From Yponomeuta sedellus (taxonomy: Eukaryota > Arthropoda > Insecta > Lepidoptera > Yponomeutidae), in contig OW203724.1 of NCBI GenBank assembly GCA_934045075.1, positions 17,227,143 to 17,291,142 on the forward strand: 64,000 bases of DNA, read 5' to 3'. Position 1 is the stretch's first letter; every line of letters starts with the position of its first letter. Made by a program: the position numbers and the translations under genes. This document shows, one piece after another, positions 13,401 to 23,868 of this stretch. The notes beneath the pieces are model-generated. The model had not been told where the DNA came from, searched no databases, and worked only from the letters and a program-made list of their open reading frames with translations.

Positions 13401-16400
13401 TAACGGGCTTTGCGAAGCACGGAAGCGCTCGGAAAAATGCTACTAGAGGTAGTCACAGGACGATCACTCATCCTGCACCTGACCGCGCCTGTTGTTGTTT
13501 AACTCAAGTGATTGATTTCAATCACTCGGTTCGACTAGGCCACGAGCGCTTTATTAGTTTAAATTTAATTAATTAACTTTTCACTAGCAATTACAGACAC
13601 GAATGGCACGTTACATCGTGCAGATATCTCGCGTTATACCTGTCAAGTTATTCCATTCCTATTCCTGCAGACATTAGTAATAAATGTAGGTACACATTTG
13701 TAGCGCTGCGACGTTGTGCTAATGGAGACATCGCGCGCGTAATTGAATCGAAGGGAGTTTATAAATAGCAGCTGCTACAAATGATTATTCAATTTAGACC
13801 GCTCATATTGCACTTGGCCTATTTAGACTAGATTTTCTAAGAAGCGGTAGGTACAGATCCAACCGCAAAGAGTGGTCATCAATATCAGAACTGTATTGGA
13901 AATGAAATATTCATTTATTTATTGCAAAACCATGATCATAAATAAATAATGGACTGAAGAAAAGTCGGTACTATGTCAAATTAAGGTTATTGGTGTCCTA
14001 TGATTGAAGCTCAATAGTTCACAATGAGAGCGTTTGTATTTGTGTGTGGCGTGTGCCTGCATTCTGTACTAGATCAAAGTCACTTATATATGAACAAACA
14101 ATTTGAATAACCATGATGAAACATATTGAAATAAAGGATCTAATTCTTAAAGTATACCTATATTCTATTCAATTCGATATATTTAATTCGGAGCAGGATC
14201 ATAGTGTTAATATTACATATATTTTAACTCCCAAACGATAATTGAAATGAAAATTGAATTGAAAATATTTCAAACATACATAGAATGTTATACTTGATAA
14301 AGTTCATAGAATGTTAGTAAATTTACAAAAACACGATTTCTTTAACCACTCGAAAAACGCTCATGAAAATAGTCTGTGGTGGAGATTATACAAGGAAAAA
14401 CGTAACCACAGACAATAAAATGCCTCAAGTAGTGAACCATGCATAGGTAATACGAGTCACACGTCTTGTGGCGATTTATAATGGCATATACATTAGAACT
14501 TTCCGTGTTGTGCCATACCTAGTCGTAATGTATAATGTATATTTTGCTAATGTACCAAATAAATAAATAATACCTGCGTGTGTGCTACCCAGCCTGGTTA
14601 GTACGACCACGCCATCCGCACGTTGTGAATGTCAAATGTCGCGACTTTCCAGTTCATTGATAGGCGTGACGACAGTATCAAACAATCAAAGATTTAACGA
14701 TATTAGGAAAAAGTACATATTAAAAGGATCTACAACAGTCTTATAAAAAAAGAGATTACCAATATTTTCAATAAAATAGAAGATTATAATACTGCTTTCA
14801 GCCATTTTGACTGAAACACCAATCACACCGCGTGACGTCACGCTTAGGTAAACATTGGTAAACTTCGCCCGTGCTTTGTTGTGACTACTAGTGATTACGG
14901 TGTGTTTACCTGGGCGTGAGCGCTCGTGGTCTAGGCGAACCGAGTGATTGGAATCAATCACTTGGTTAACAACAGGCGCGGTCAGGTACAGGATGGGTGA
15001 GCGTCCCGTGATTACCGCTAGTGGCATTTTTCCGAGCGCTTCCGTGCTTCGCAAGGCACGTTAAGACGTTGGTGCAGGCTGTCATACAATGGCAGTCGTT
15101 AAGCCGTGTCAGAGGCCTTATGGGCGGCTTGATAACTTCTGACAGTAAGACCCGCCACTGTCTTACAATCCTCCACCAACCCGGACTTGGCCCCCGTGGT
15201 GGAGTATGGCCTAACCTTCCTGCGATGCAGGAAGAGACCCGTGCCCCAGCAGTGGGGACATACAAGGGTTGATAATAACCTGGGCGTGACGTCAGATTCG
15301 ACGCCATGACACTGCGAGCTGTCCTTTCACAGATTTAAAATAAATTTAGAAAAATGGCATCGTTAAACTTTAGTCGTTTACTGAAATATAGGTTTTTTTT
15401 TGTATTAAAAAAATATTTCGTCAAGCCTATTGCCAAATTCTGACATTAGCGCCACAAAACGCGTGAATCGTGCCATTGTACTACCCGGGCTGGATGGTTT
15501 TATAAGACCGTTAGTAGTCGCGTTTTAAGCCGTACTTACTTAGTTTGTACTTCAACATCCTTCAATATGTTCTTCAGGCGAAGGGTCAAATGTTGTTTCG
15601 GGTCTGGCGCCTCTTCTCCTTTGTATTTCGAGGCGGCTGGGTTTGTCGTCACGCAGGTACCGGCGTCCGTTAGTTTGTAGGACACGAAGAGGAAGTTCGG
15701 GAGGGATATCTGGAATGGAAGGTAAATCATGGACTACGGTAAAGAGAAAGAGAGATATACGAATACAGCCTACAGAAATGTTTAGTGCGAGCGCGTCAGA
15801 TTGCTATTCGTATTTGCTCAGTTGCCAAATTGACGGAAAACAAGTTTACAACTGGATCCAAATAACAAACCACAAATAAACAAGTAACTGTTTTAATTGT
15901 GTATTTGCCTATTTGACGCGCCTTCTATAGCTGTTGAAAACCCGACAGCCCGGCTGTCGGTGTGGATTGTACTTTTTCTTTTTGATTGTAGCCTCGTGTT
16001 TAAGGGTCGCACGTGCTTGTGTAGCTTTTGCCACCAACGCCCACCATTCGATTGGATATAAGTTTGCTATTAGTGTTTATTTGTCAGATAGCAGGTAATA
16101 GGCGAATACTTGTCAAATAATACTCTTCAGACTTAACAATTGTTTGCCAAACGTGCCAAACACTAAAGTATGAATATCCAAGTGAGGCGCCGGGATATAA
16201 CATAACATTTACATCCAACCACATAAAGTGCTTCTGGCCCCACACTAGGATACCCTGTGTCGTGGGTACCAGAAACAACGACATCACAAACATGTACCTG
16301 GGTTTTTTTTTTGTCCCCAGCCGGGATTCGAACCCGAGACCTCTTGCATGGTAGGCAGACACGCTACCGCTACGCCACAGAGGTCGTCATGGATCGCAAA

Positions 16401-19400
16401 TGAGGTGTGCCATCGTAGTGAAAGGGAGGTGAATTATTGTGGTGAGCTAATGTCATTGCAAGGTTTAGAGAGTAATAAAAGCTGGATGCTTCGGACTATT
16501 GAATACGCAAGAAAAATGCTGAGTCACTTGCTACGTCATCACAACATTTTTATTTCAGACACCATAGAAGGAAGCTGTAGAAGAGGTGCCACGGAAGCGA
16601 TCCTGACCAAATTGTAGAAGTAGTGATGTGACAGGCTATCAGATATTATGGCCTGTCACAGAGGTACGTGGAAGATATTGCTCCAACAAGAGTCTAACTC
16701 TTAAAAACAATAATGATGATCGTGTCATTGATGGCACGCGCACAACAAACTCTAATAAACCTACATCGCGCTAACACGATCACCCGCTCTTCTTCCTTAT
16801 AGACTTGTCGTGAGGCAAATCTCTTTTAGATTGAGGACAGTTGAATTGGAAAATTGATGTAACAAAGCGTTATGTTGTCTTTCGATCTGTTACTATTGCT
16901 AAATAAGCGCTAAAGGCCTTCCTTTTGTTGTTGAATACTACGCTAAAGTCGTAGATCAGCTCGTACTCATCCGCTGCTCGATATAGGCACACCACTTCTT
17001 TCTGTACTCGGTCAACCTCGTCCAACCTCTGCCAGCTATCAGCCTCAGATTGTCGGTCTAGCAAACTGGGTCTCGATTCTGTTAGTGTTATGACATTATA
17101 CTATGACATTATATTATCTGTCATTCATTACACTAAGACAGATACCTGGTCGGGCCACGTGGAGTGTTTTTTCATTCCATTGATGGCTACAAGGTTCGAT
17201 GAAAGTGCGCGCATAGACGTGAAGCAGCAACGAAATTAAATCCCCACGTTCATGCAGTTGTCATTGTACAATCCATTAGCAGAATCTAGGATGGGTGGGT
17301 GGGCCAGATGGGTGTCCTACGCTGCGTTTGCCAGTTCGTGGTATCTATTCGAGAACCTTTGTACCCCATCGTCTAGTTGTTCCTAGTTTAAATAACAAAT
17401 AATAAACCGGTAAAAAATCTCTTAGCGACAATCGCAAACTGATCCGGACTATGCATAGTTTGGGCATAGACCAAAATTGGTCTATGATTTGGGTCAAGTT
17501 TTTTGCCAAGCATTATACATAAACTCTGTCAGACTGTCATTCATTTGTCATCACCACGACCCTGACATGCCGAAACGCTTAGTTTTGGTCAAGTTATTTG
17601 CCAAGCATTATTATTTGCCATACATTTACTCCAAGAAGCGCTCTTAGTCTACTGGAACCGAGTGATTAGAACTACTAGAGTTAAGCAACAACAGGCGCGG
17701 TCAGGTGGTGGATGGGAAACCATCCCGTGACTACCGCTAGTGGCATTTTTTCCGATCGCTTCCGAGCTTCGCGAGGCACGTTAAGCCGTTGGTGCCGGCT
17801 GTCATGTGATGACAGTCGTTAAGCCATGTCAGAGGCCTTATGGGCGGCTTAATGAATTCTGACAGTAAGGCCCGCCAATGTCTGCAGCCAATGCAGTAAG
17901 AGGCCCCAGCAGTGGGGACCTACAAAGGGATGATATCATATACATTAACTCCCGCCTGAGGGGCCTCCCGAGGGGCAGGCAGAGGCTAAGGACTGTCATT
18001 TGCTACGACCCTGACATGCGCTATCCAATTTCATGTTTGTATTAAAACCTATTTAGAGGCTAACATTCCACCCATGCCGGGATTCGAACCCGCGACCTCT
18101 GGCTATCCGTGCCAGCGCTCTTTCCAACTAAGTCGCCCATTAGCTAGGTTTGTTTTAAATTGTCATTAGCACGGGTTAGTGCATTAAAAAAATATAATTA
18201 AAACGTTTGTATGTTTGGTAGCTACGCAAATTTATAATATTCACCATTTACAAGCGAGTAGTTAGGTATGTATTTTAATGGTTCGTTAGCATTTCATTTA
18301 TAAATTATCTACTCCCACATAGCCGCACTGCAGAGGCGGGAAAATCCCAAGAGTTGAGAGAACAAACAAAACATTCAATGAGACAAAAATGTGTGTTCTA
18401 GATTACTCGGCGTTTTTATTTCTCCACTTAGGTAACTAAATATTCCTTTTACTTACGCGTAGTAGTGTACACACTAGTACTAGTAGTACACTACTCGTAT
18501 TAAGAATAAAATAATACGACAGCTTTTTGAATACCAATCTAGAAAGTGCATGCAGAGATACATAGATTTACATTGAAATAGTGATGAAAATAGTTAAAAC
18601 ATGGAAATGATTAGTGTATTATATATTATGCGTAACGTGAGTGTTGGCCGCGGAGCGGTAAAACGCCGGCGTCACACTTGGGAAGTAGAGGGTTCGAATC
18701 CCGGCAAGTACCGTTTGTTTTCTAAGTTTTCTTTCTATATTTGTAAAGTTATAGTAGCAATACCACTCCCCTATTGTGAAGGAAAACATCGTGAGTAAAC
18801 CCTGTAGTCTAAGGCATTTACCTACACTAGTGCTTACAATGGCCCAACCATGAAGCTAAGTGTGGAAATATCAGGTGTAACAAAATATAACTAAAGATAT
18901 CATTTCATTCACCTTTTCTCTACAAGAAAACAATCCATTAATAAAATCGTTAATAAACGAAAGTAAAATTTGTTTTCTCATCTTAGATCATTAATTCAAG
19001 AGATATCAACCCCTTACATTAATTTCTTTGCTATAAGTGTTTTAAAAAAACATGTACTTTTTATTGGTAAAGCTTCCACACCAGATGTCGACTTTACACA
19101 TGCACAACAATTAATGTTATTATGCATGCTCATTTAATGCACGATTGGAGCGTTGTCCTGTCAACACTTAATGACAATTGGCAATGCGGATTCAATATTT
19201 TTGAACTAAAACTTTCGTAAGGACAACACATTGCAGACTTTTAGTCTGGAAGAGATCGCTCTAAGCGATAAGACCGCCAATTGTATAACATTACAGTCTG
19301 TTAGCTTTTAGAATATACTTCCGCTACAATCGGACAGATTCGGATATTGTAGACTTTTAGTCCGGATCTACTTACGGGTGTTGTTATATCGGAAGAGTCT

Positions 19401-22287
19401 GACCAGGTTTCGCTCAGATTCGCACAGCTTAATCATGGTGAGCAGAGACGGAGCTCGCGTCGTCGGTTGCTCGTCTCACACCATGTTTAAGCTCTGCGAA
19501 TCGGAGCGAAACCTGGTCGGACTCTTCCGATATAACAACACCCGTAAGTAGATCCGGACTAAAAGTCTACAACGGATTCAATATTTACCTTCAATCGTAA
19601 AGTAGAGTCGGCATCAACATCATTATACAGCAGCACATTCTCTTTCATGTCGAAGCTCTCCCGAACTCCGAGATGGTAAAGCAGTGAGCTTTGTTGCACA
19701 AGTAAGCTGAGATCTACCAGTGCCACGTCTGCGTTGTAGAATGTGTCCAGCACACTTGTCTCGCCAAAGTCGAGCTTCTCAAACTGGAAAGTCACTGTAG
19801 GTTAGTGTTGAACCCTTTTGAAATGAAATGTAAAGGTTTATTCAAAGTAGTGCAGAAACTGCAGCTTAATGAATGTTACAAGTCAAAACTTTACCAGGCA
19901 GTGGTATAATAGTCACTACTTTTCATGTAAAAAATATGTAAAGGATGGATGAATGTGATCTGTACATCTTTTAAGGTAAGATTTGGTGGATCTATTTTAA
20001 ATAGTTACTTCATTGCCTTTATGAACCATTGCCTTTGCTCACAATATTCTTATTCTTACCTTAACAATTTGAAATAAAGTTGGGAACCGATAAAAAATAT
20101 ACTAGCAAGAATGAATGGTGATTTAGATAGATAACACTTTATTGTACATAAAATGGAAATTACACAGATATTTCTTAACCCGCTCAATGCGGAGGATCAC
20201 TTTAGTTACTTGCAGTATGGTGCGGCGTGAGGTTCAATCTGCCTCGTTTGGGTCTTTCACTTCGGTGCGGCGCGTGGTCAATTGTGCCTCGTGTACCTTA
20301 GTGACTTCAAACACGTTTAAAATTATGAAATTAATGCCAACTTTAAAATGGACTACATGTACTTATAGCTAATATTACAGGCTTTTTGTACGTACGAAAT
20401 TTGATTGAAATAAATGAAAAAAACCACTACGAGGCGCTTTAAACCTCGTGTTGTCCTGTGAGAAACCAAAATGCGAGGTAGTTTGCGCCTCCTTGACGCA
20501 CTATGTTTATACATATCGATAAAAACGTAGTGATGGGAAATGGATAAGAAAAATTACATCGAAATTTTATTTTAGAAATAGGTACATTAATGTTTTTCAT
20601 TAAAACAATTTAAACAAAAAGCTTTGGCGCATTTTTCACAATAGCCTTCAACCTTCTTCACTTTTTTTTTACTCAGTTCAGAAGTATTTGTTTCAAGCCA
20701 CTGCAACACTTTTTAGTACAGAGACTGTGACTTTGGATGATTGTCATTGTGTTTTTCAATGACAGATTTATCTGAGTTAGAAAACGACAACTCAAGAATA
20801 CGCCTTGGCGTGTTGATCTTGATCTTTTTCTATTTCCTGCTTTCGTCACGTCCATTATGCAAAAAAACCGTGTCGGCGATTAGTTCCGAATTCTTGATTT
20901 TGCAAATATGTATTTCTGCGGATTATCATTCGGACGAATTCTTCTTCACATGTGATAATTACGGAATACAGAACGACACTAAAAAAAAATATCGATTAAC
21001 CTCGAGCGAGGTCCTCACGAGGCTCAATGCGCGTCGTCTTGCACGGAACGCCAAATTTTACTACTCTGTCGCACCGAGGCGTTATATGCCTCGTGCTTTT
21101 TGATTGGTCTTAATAGGTACTTAGAGATATAGTGAAAAGGCCTAGTTAGATGGTCTATTTTGATAACAAAAAAAAGTGATAAAATCTCCAGTTGCAAGAA
21201 AGAGAAAGACCTGTTTTTTTCACCTCCGCACTGAGTGCAAACGGCAAACGAGGTATATAATGCCTCGCTTCGCGTTGAGCGTGTTAACCTAAGAGTACGG
21301 ACGGCAGCCATATCAGTAAAAGTGATCTCTTCAAGACAACTTTTAAACATATTTCTTGGTTCTTTGGTTGCTGAAATGGTCGATGAAATTGCAATAAATT
21401 ACAGATAGGTAACAAAAATATTTATGTTGTCTGATTTTGTCTGGCTCGCATAGTTACACCAAACTATCAATAATAAAAAAAGTTTACAGCGGCCTGGAAA
21501 TTTTTAAACATTGTGCAGACAGTACTTGTTGAATATATGGGAACTGGTGGAAAAGCATGAAGCAGCTGAACAAGAAAATCTCAAAATTCATATGAAAACA
21601 TTACCATCTTCCCCAGGGTTATATCAGAGTAACTAAAAAAAATAAGATAAATACCTTGGCACCTAAGTAATTGTGCAAATTAAATCTTGAAAGATTTCTA
21701 TCAATTTAGGTGTCCTTGATTGAGATAGAAAACAAAGGGAATGCATCAGGATATAATATAATTTTAGATGCAGACGGCACAAGACTGTGACAGTTGGAAA
21801 ACCATGAGAGGGCTGTCCTGTAGGGGGCGTCAAATTACTGATGATAATGATGATGAATATAATATGGGCAGTGACAAAGATTTCTTTGAGAAAATTTAAC
21901 TTTGAAGTAAGTATTTGCCCTTGACCTTTAGTCTAAAATCAAACAAAAACTTACATGAATATGGTGAATATTAGCATTGACCAGTTCACCAGCTAGTAGG
22001 ACTTCTTCTAGGGCTCTCTTCCTGTGTGAAAGGTGAGTAGGATGCGTGACATCCAGCACGCAAGCGATGTCCATTCGGGGCCTGGCGTTGGTGCCTCCCG
22101 CCAAAATAGTAGCATTGGAGCCATCACTGCACACACTTTCGCAGATGCTTCTAACTTCACCTAAACACAGGCCACACAAGAGTTATGGAAAAACTCTAAT
22201 GTTAAAACCTCCGCGGAGGTAAATCCATTCTATTTTACCTGCGTCCTCCACAGCTGTGGAATTATTTCCCGGGGCAAACTGAAACAT
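1491..22287 (-). CDS. Ask1: Apoptosis signal-regulating kinase 1 (MAP3K5/15 family), 5' part of the gene
   Basis: A MAP kinase kinase kinase that activates the JNK and p38 pathways under oxidative and other stress; cytosolic by family knowledge. Coding exons in transcript order: 22239-22287, 21955-22160, 19589-19783, 15540-15709, 9107-9385, 7879-8049, 6718-6830, 6305-6506, 5078-5189, 4543-4712, 3525-3705, 2358-2558, 1491-1641. All have AG/GT borders, and every junction phase agrees, giving 733 codons plus one base. The ATG at 22287 has an in-frame TAG six codons upstream. Family landmarks: FYNADVA and YHLGVRESF in the N-terminal regulatory region, [47 protein letters not shown] in the PH-like region. 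The kinase domain starts near residue 617: glycine loop GKGTYG 631-636, Lys653 in IAVKE, a candidate helix-C Glu at 668/669, then [18 protein letters not shown]. The catalytic loop and C-terminus lie beyond the left edge. The regulatory region is slightly shorter than in human ASK1. Confidence 0.95.
2640..2732 (+). repeat. Dispersed SINE-like family A (CR1-type tail), tail fragment
   Basis: Ends CCCTAGCAGTGGGGACATAC, then GGTTGATATC. Family A consists of a GC-rich body (CACGTTAAGCCGTTGGTGCC, GGCCCGCCACTGTCTTACAA) ending in a LINE-like CAGCAGTGGGGACATACAAGG tail. Confidence 0.6.
3301..3503 (-). mobile_element. tRNA-derived SINE (family 1)
   Basis: The minus strand starts with a tRNA-like head: A box TGGCGCAGCGGTAGCGC, B box GGTTCGATCCC. 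The body contains CAGGGTATCCTAGTGTAGG and the tail is (TTATG)n-like. The head lies 21 bp from an Ask1 exon border at 3525. Confidence 0.8.
4043..4208 (+). repeat. Family A copy, 5'-truncated
   Basis: Starts at CCCGACTTGATAACTTCTGA and ends with a GTC-rich microsatellite after GTTGATATC. Confidence 0.7.
5559..5850. mobile_element. Second copy of the 11602 MITE, with an internal deletion
   Basis: Nearly collinear with 11602-11941, but it lacks about 50 bp before CATCCAAAATTTGG and has a decayed left end. The right end TGTGTAGCACTG is intact. Confidence 0.65.
6996..7024. repeat. (AG)n microsatellite
   Basis: A run of about ten GA dinucleotides in an Ask1 intron. Others: GA repeat at 42387-42402, TTCG repeat at 4738-4753, poly-G at about 55603-55615. 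Confidence 0.85.
7146..7189. repeat. Perfect 17-bp-arm hairpin
   Basis: AATAAATAAAACGCCTC and its complement around a 10-nt loop, in an Ask1 intron. Confidence 0.85.
7305..7566 (-). repeat. Family A copy, rearranged
   Basis: Carries the complement of the tail and body. Part of it (7340 onward) is repeated at 7736-7820 by the Ask1 exon duplication. Confidence 0.65.
7650..7735 (-). pseudogene. Partial duplicate of Ask1 exon 6 (3' half plus splice donor)
   Basis: A second copy of the last 92 nt of the Ask1 exon at 7879-8049, with its splice donor and downstream intron, lies about 230 bp further along the gene. It still reads in frame ([10 protein letters not shown], then [17 protein letters not shown]). 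Compared with the real exon I count four synonymous changes, a 6-nt in-frame deletion and one Lys-to-Thr change. The 5' half of the exon and its acceptor are absent. The sequence next to the break on each side (7340 onward and 7736 onward) is the same SINE fragment, so a tandem duplication of SINE, intron and exon end explains the structure. It is probably skipped, but an AG just before it would keep frame with the previous exon. Confidence 0.75.
8397..8552 (-). mobile_element. SINE family 1, 5'-truncated
   Basis: The B box (GGTTCGAATCCC on the minus strand) and body match 3301-3503; the A-box end is missing. Confidence 0.7.
8785..8915 (+). mobile_element. SINE family 2, 5'-truncated
   Basis: B box plus tail TTTTTAGCCTCTAAATAGGT and TTAGCACTGGTTAGTGCATT. 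Confidence 0.6.
9741..10011 (+). repeat. Family A copy
   Basis: Contains GCTAGTGGCATTTTTCCGAG through the CAGTGGGGACATACAAGG tail; preceded by an inverted CCACTAGCGGTAG piece. Confidence 0.75.
10107..10660 (-). pseudogene. Frameshifted non-LTR retrotransposon C-terminus
   Basis: The minus strand reads [20 protein letters not shown], then [15 protein letters not shown]; after a frameshift [17 protein letters not shown] and, after another, [19 protein letters not shown], then [21 protein letters not shown] know this block as the C-terminal part of a common invertebrate retroelement polyprotein, but I cannot name the clade with confidence. At least two frameshifts make it dead. It sits in an Ask1 intron. 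Confidence 0.65.
11602..11941. mobile_element. MITE with CAGT-CTACACA termini
   Basis: The left end CAGTACTACACA and the right end TGTGTAGCACTG form an imperfect inverted repeat flanked by TA, consistent with a Tc1/mariner-type MITE. A second copy is at 5559-5850. Both are in Ask1 introns. Confidence 0.65.
12530..12590. repeat. 28-bp-arm hairpin, one mismatch
   Basis: The arm begins TCGGCAGGAATAGCTGAATG; loop ACACA; lies in an Ask1 intron. Confidence 0.9.
12990..13063 (+). repeat. tRNA-like head of SINE family 2 (possible tRNA-Ser-like fold)
   Basis: The sequence folds as a cloverleaf: acceptor GCCCATT against ATGGGT, anticodon stem CTGGC/GCCAG around loop ACGGATA (GGA in the anticodon position), T arm CGGGTTCGAATCCCG. 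The same sequence recurs with a common tail (TTTTTAGCCTCTAAATAGG) in several places, so it is treated as a SINE head rather than a tRNA gene. Confidence 0.6.
13202..13552 (-). repeat. Family A copy, near full length
   Basis: Runs from the tail complement to the 5' end GTTCGACTAGGCCACGAGCG. Confidence 0.75.
14925..15272 (+). repeat. Family A copy, near full length
   Basis: Starts at GCTCGTGGTCTAGGCGAACC and ends in CAGTGGGGACATACAAGG. The A-box-like TGGCCTAGT at the 5' end suggests a tRNA-type promoter. Confidence 0.8.
16198..16386 (-). mobile_element. SINE family 1, full length
   Basis: Head CTCTGTGGCGTAGCGGTAGC and the standard body; close to 3301-3503. Confidence 0.8.
16390..16720 (+). 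pseudogene. Degenerate LINE reverse-transcriptase C-terminal fragment
   Basis: The plus frame [20 protein letters not shown], then [10 protein letters not shown], stopping at 16616, resembles the RT-ORF end that reads GHxLRHxxxxxxxIEGxxxGKRGRGRP in insect LINEs. It abuts a SINE on the left. Confidence 0.4.
17640..17935 (+). repeat. Family A copy with internal deletion
   Basis: The 5' end and body are present; most of the CCTCCACCAACCCGGACTTG segment is missing. Confidence 0.65.
18040..18145 (-). mobile_element. SINE family 2 copy
   Basis: The tRNA-like part is on the minus strand (GGTTCGAATCCCGGCATGGG), with disturbed ends. Confidence 0.6.
18630..18880 (+). mobile_element. tRNA-derived SINE (family 3)
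   Basis: Head GCGGAGCGGTAAAACGCCGG, B box GGTTCGAATCCC, and a body ending GGCCCAACCATGAAGCTAAG. Second copy at 62462-62712. Confidence 0.6.
19201..19572. mobile_element. Foldback insertion at an Ask1 splice donor
   Basis: A 372-bp insertion is flanked by the 14-bp direct repeat CGGATTCAATATTT (19187-19200 and 19573-19586). The right half (about 19344-19571) is a long imperfect palindrome starting TGTAGACTTTTAGTCCGGAT, with arms of roughly 90-100 bp. The left half carries the CAGTCTGTTAGC end seen in the family at 50389. The right target repeat occupies positions +3 to +16 after the splice donor of the exon at 19589-19783. Confidence 0.75.
20175..21287 (-). mobile_element. Degenerate piggyBac-like element (TTAA flanks)
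   Basis: TTAA at 20175-20178 is followed by CCCGCTCAATGCGGAGG. TTAA at 21284-21287 is preceded by the imperfect inverted copy, whose complement reads CACGCTCAACGCGAAGC. Inside on the minus strand, around 20600-20860, are remains of a transposase C-terminus: [34 protein letters not shown] and the cysteine-rich [16 protein letters not shown], with a stop between them. GAGGC/GCCTC words, often as inverted pairs, recur throughout. It lies in an intron of Ask1 and has the same orientation. Confidence 0.7.
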
Positions 22288-22513
22288 TTCCGCGCGTCTC
22301 TATTCTCATTTGGATACTTAGGGCACTGTTTTCATTTTCTTTATTTGATCTGCGCAGTCTTTGAACTTTGAAAATTGCTAAATGTCAAACCAAATCTTGA
22401 ACATTTTTTCTTCAAAACAAATTGTTATTTAACACTTCCATTCATTCTGCAAAATATTTCATTCGTTCAATCATTCACATTCATTCACATTATTTCGTTC
22501 TATGGTTCACTAG

Positions 22514-22603
22514 GTGCTGCCATCTATTAACATTACAATACACCATGTACATACTACATGCTCAGCTTGTATTTTTGTGCTATCCAACCATAGATGGCAG
22601 CAC
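22514..22603. repeat. Inverted repeat upstream of Ask1
   Basis: GTGCTGCCATCTAT and its complement bound a 90-bp unit about 230 bp upstream of the Ask1 start codon; probably a small MITE. Confidence 0.55.
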
Positions 22604-22619
22604 ATTAGGGAGTGCTTAG

Positions 22620-22900
22620 CTAGCGGCCATCTGAAAGGGGCGCCGAAAAGACGCGCAGGTTATGGGTTTTCATTTCATACAAAAGGTATTCACGAGACGA
22701 AACCCACACACAAGAAACGCGGCGAGGGCCACGATTACTATACAACTCGTCGCGTTTTTTCCACGCCACTTCCAACATCCTTTGCATTTGCACCTGGCCG
22801 CTGAATAAGACACACAAAAAGACTTGACGAGGGCGTGTTTCAAAGGGTCGCGACTCGCGTGTTTTGCGCGCCCTCGTTTCACGTCCGTTCCGTGTGGCCG
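22620..22900. other. GC-rich block upstream of Ask1
   Basis: CpG-rich sequence with repeated CGCG words (GAAAAGACGCGCAGG, CGTCGCGTTTTTTCC). Related words occur at 49690-49750 and 50240-50330 (AAAGACGCG, CGTCGCGTCTTTTCG, AAACCCACATACAAGAGACG), so it may be a diverged GC-rich transposon rather than a CpG island. Confidence 0.4.
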
Positions 22901-22999
22901 CTCTAATGCTATATTGCAATATGTGGCTCTAAAAATATTTAGTTCATGCTACTTGCTAATAGATGACGCTACTAGTAGATACATTTTGATAGTTCTTGG

Positions 23000-23046
23000 T
23001 CGGTACCTAGGTGTACGCTCTTGGGCAGCGTACACCTAGGTACCGA
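23000..23046. repeat. Perfect 20-bp-arm hairpin
   Basis: TCGGTACCTAGGTGTACGCT and its exact complement around a 7-nt loop, upstream of Ask1. Confidence 0.9.
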
Positions 23047-23479
23047 TGTTTGATGATGATGGATGTTTTCTAGCTACGTATATATTTTTCCTCTGTAGTA
23101 TATGTAACAATTATGGCGATTCTTTTGGAGTTTAAATATTTTTCAAGGTCATAAGATCATAGATAAGTATATTTTACATAAGATTCACTTTTTCAGAAAC
23201 TTCAAATCCATTATTTATTTTAGCAATCATTGCTCTTCGTCACTCTCCACAAAAATTTAGAGCAAAGAAATATGAAATCATAGCAACTATGTAGATAAAT
23301 CAGTCGCATTGATAATTATTATTAGAGAGTTTAGATTTCTATGCATATACCTAGTAAGTTTATATCAGGTTAATTTTCTCCTTTTTCATTACAGAGAGGA
23401 ATACAGTAACAAATGTTGGGTGCTCTTTATCTTTCTTTATTCGTGATTTTCTATGGTATACTTATCTGTGAAAGGAAAT

Positions 23480-23541
23480 TATCTAGGTAGGTCGTTGGTG
23501 TACAAAGTATTTAGAATGTACACCAACGACCTACCTAGATA
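23480..23541. repeat. Perfect 24-bp-arm hairpin
   Basis: The arm begins TATCTAGGTAGGTCGTTGGT; loop of 14 nt, no mismatch. It lies between Ask1 and Mp20. Confidence 0.9.
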
Positions 23542-23868
23542 GGCACCTATAATTATCCTTGAATAAAAATACAAATAAAACCAACTAGATTTAAAAAGAT
23601 TTTATTTATTTTCTGTTTGCCTCAACAATACAACTCTACTAACAGCGTTTGTGCTTACAAAGACATTCCAAGGTCACGTGAAATATTTGCACGCAGACGC
23701 AGATATTACATGAATGTTTACGTAACGTAAAAAATAGAGTAATTCCTCAAACATAAATAAATAAGCTAAACACCGATAAATTACCATCATCAAAACTGCA
23801 CTATAATACACCTGTCCATCCACACATCACATAACGCACATCCTGGTAACTCCTTCGCGCCTAGTACT

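Noticed and set aside
16870..17064. 64-codon minus-strand frame as an extra Ask1 exon
   Set aside because: The exons on either side (19589-19783 and 15540-15709) already join in phase, and the peptide has no ASK1 similarity.
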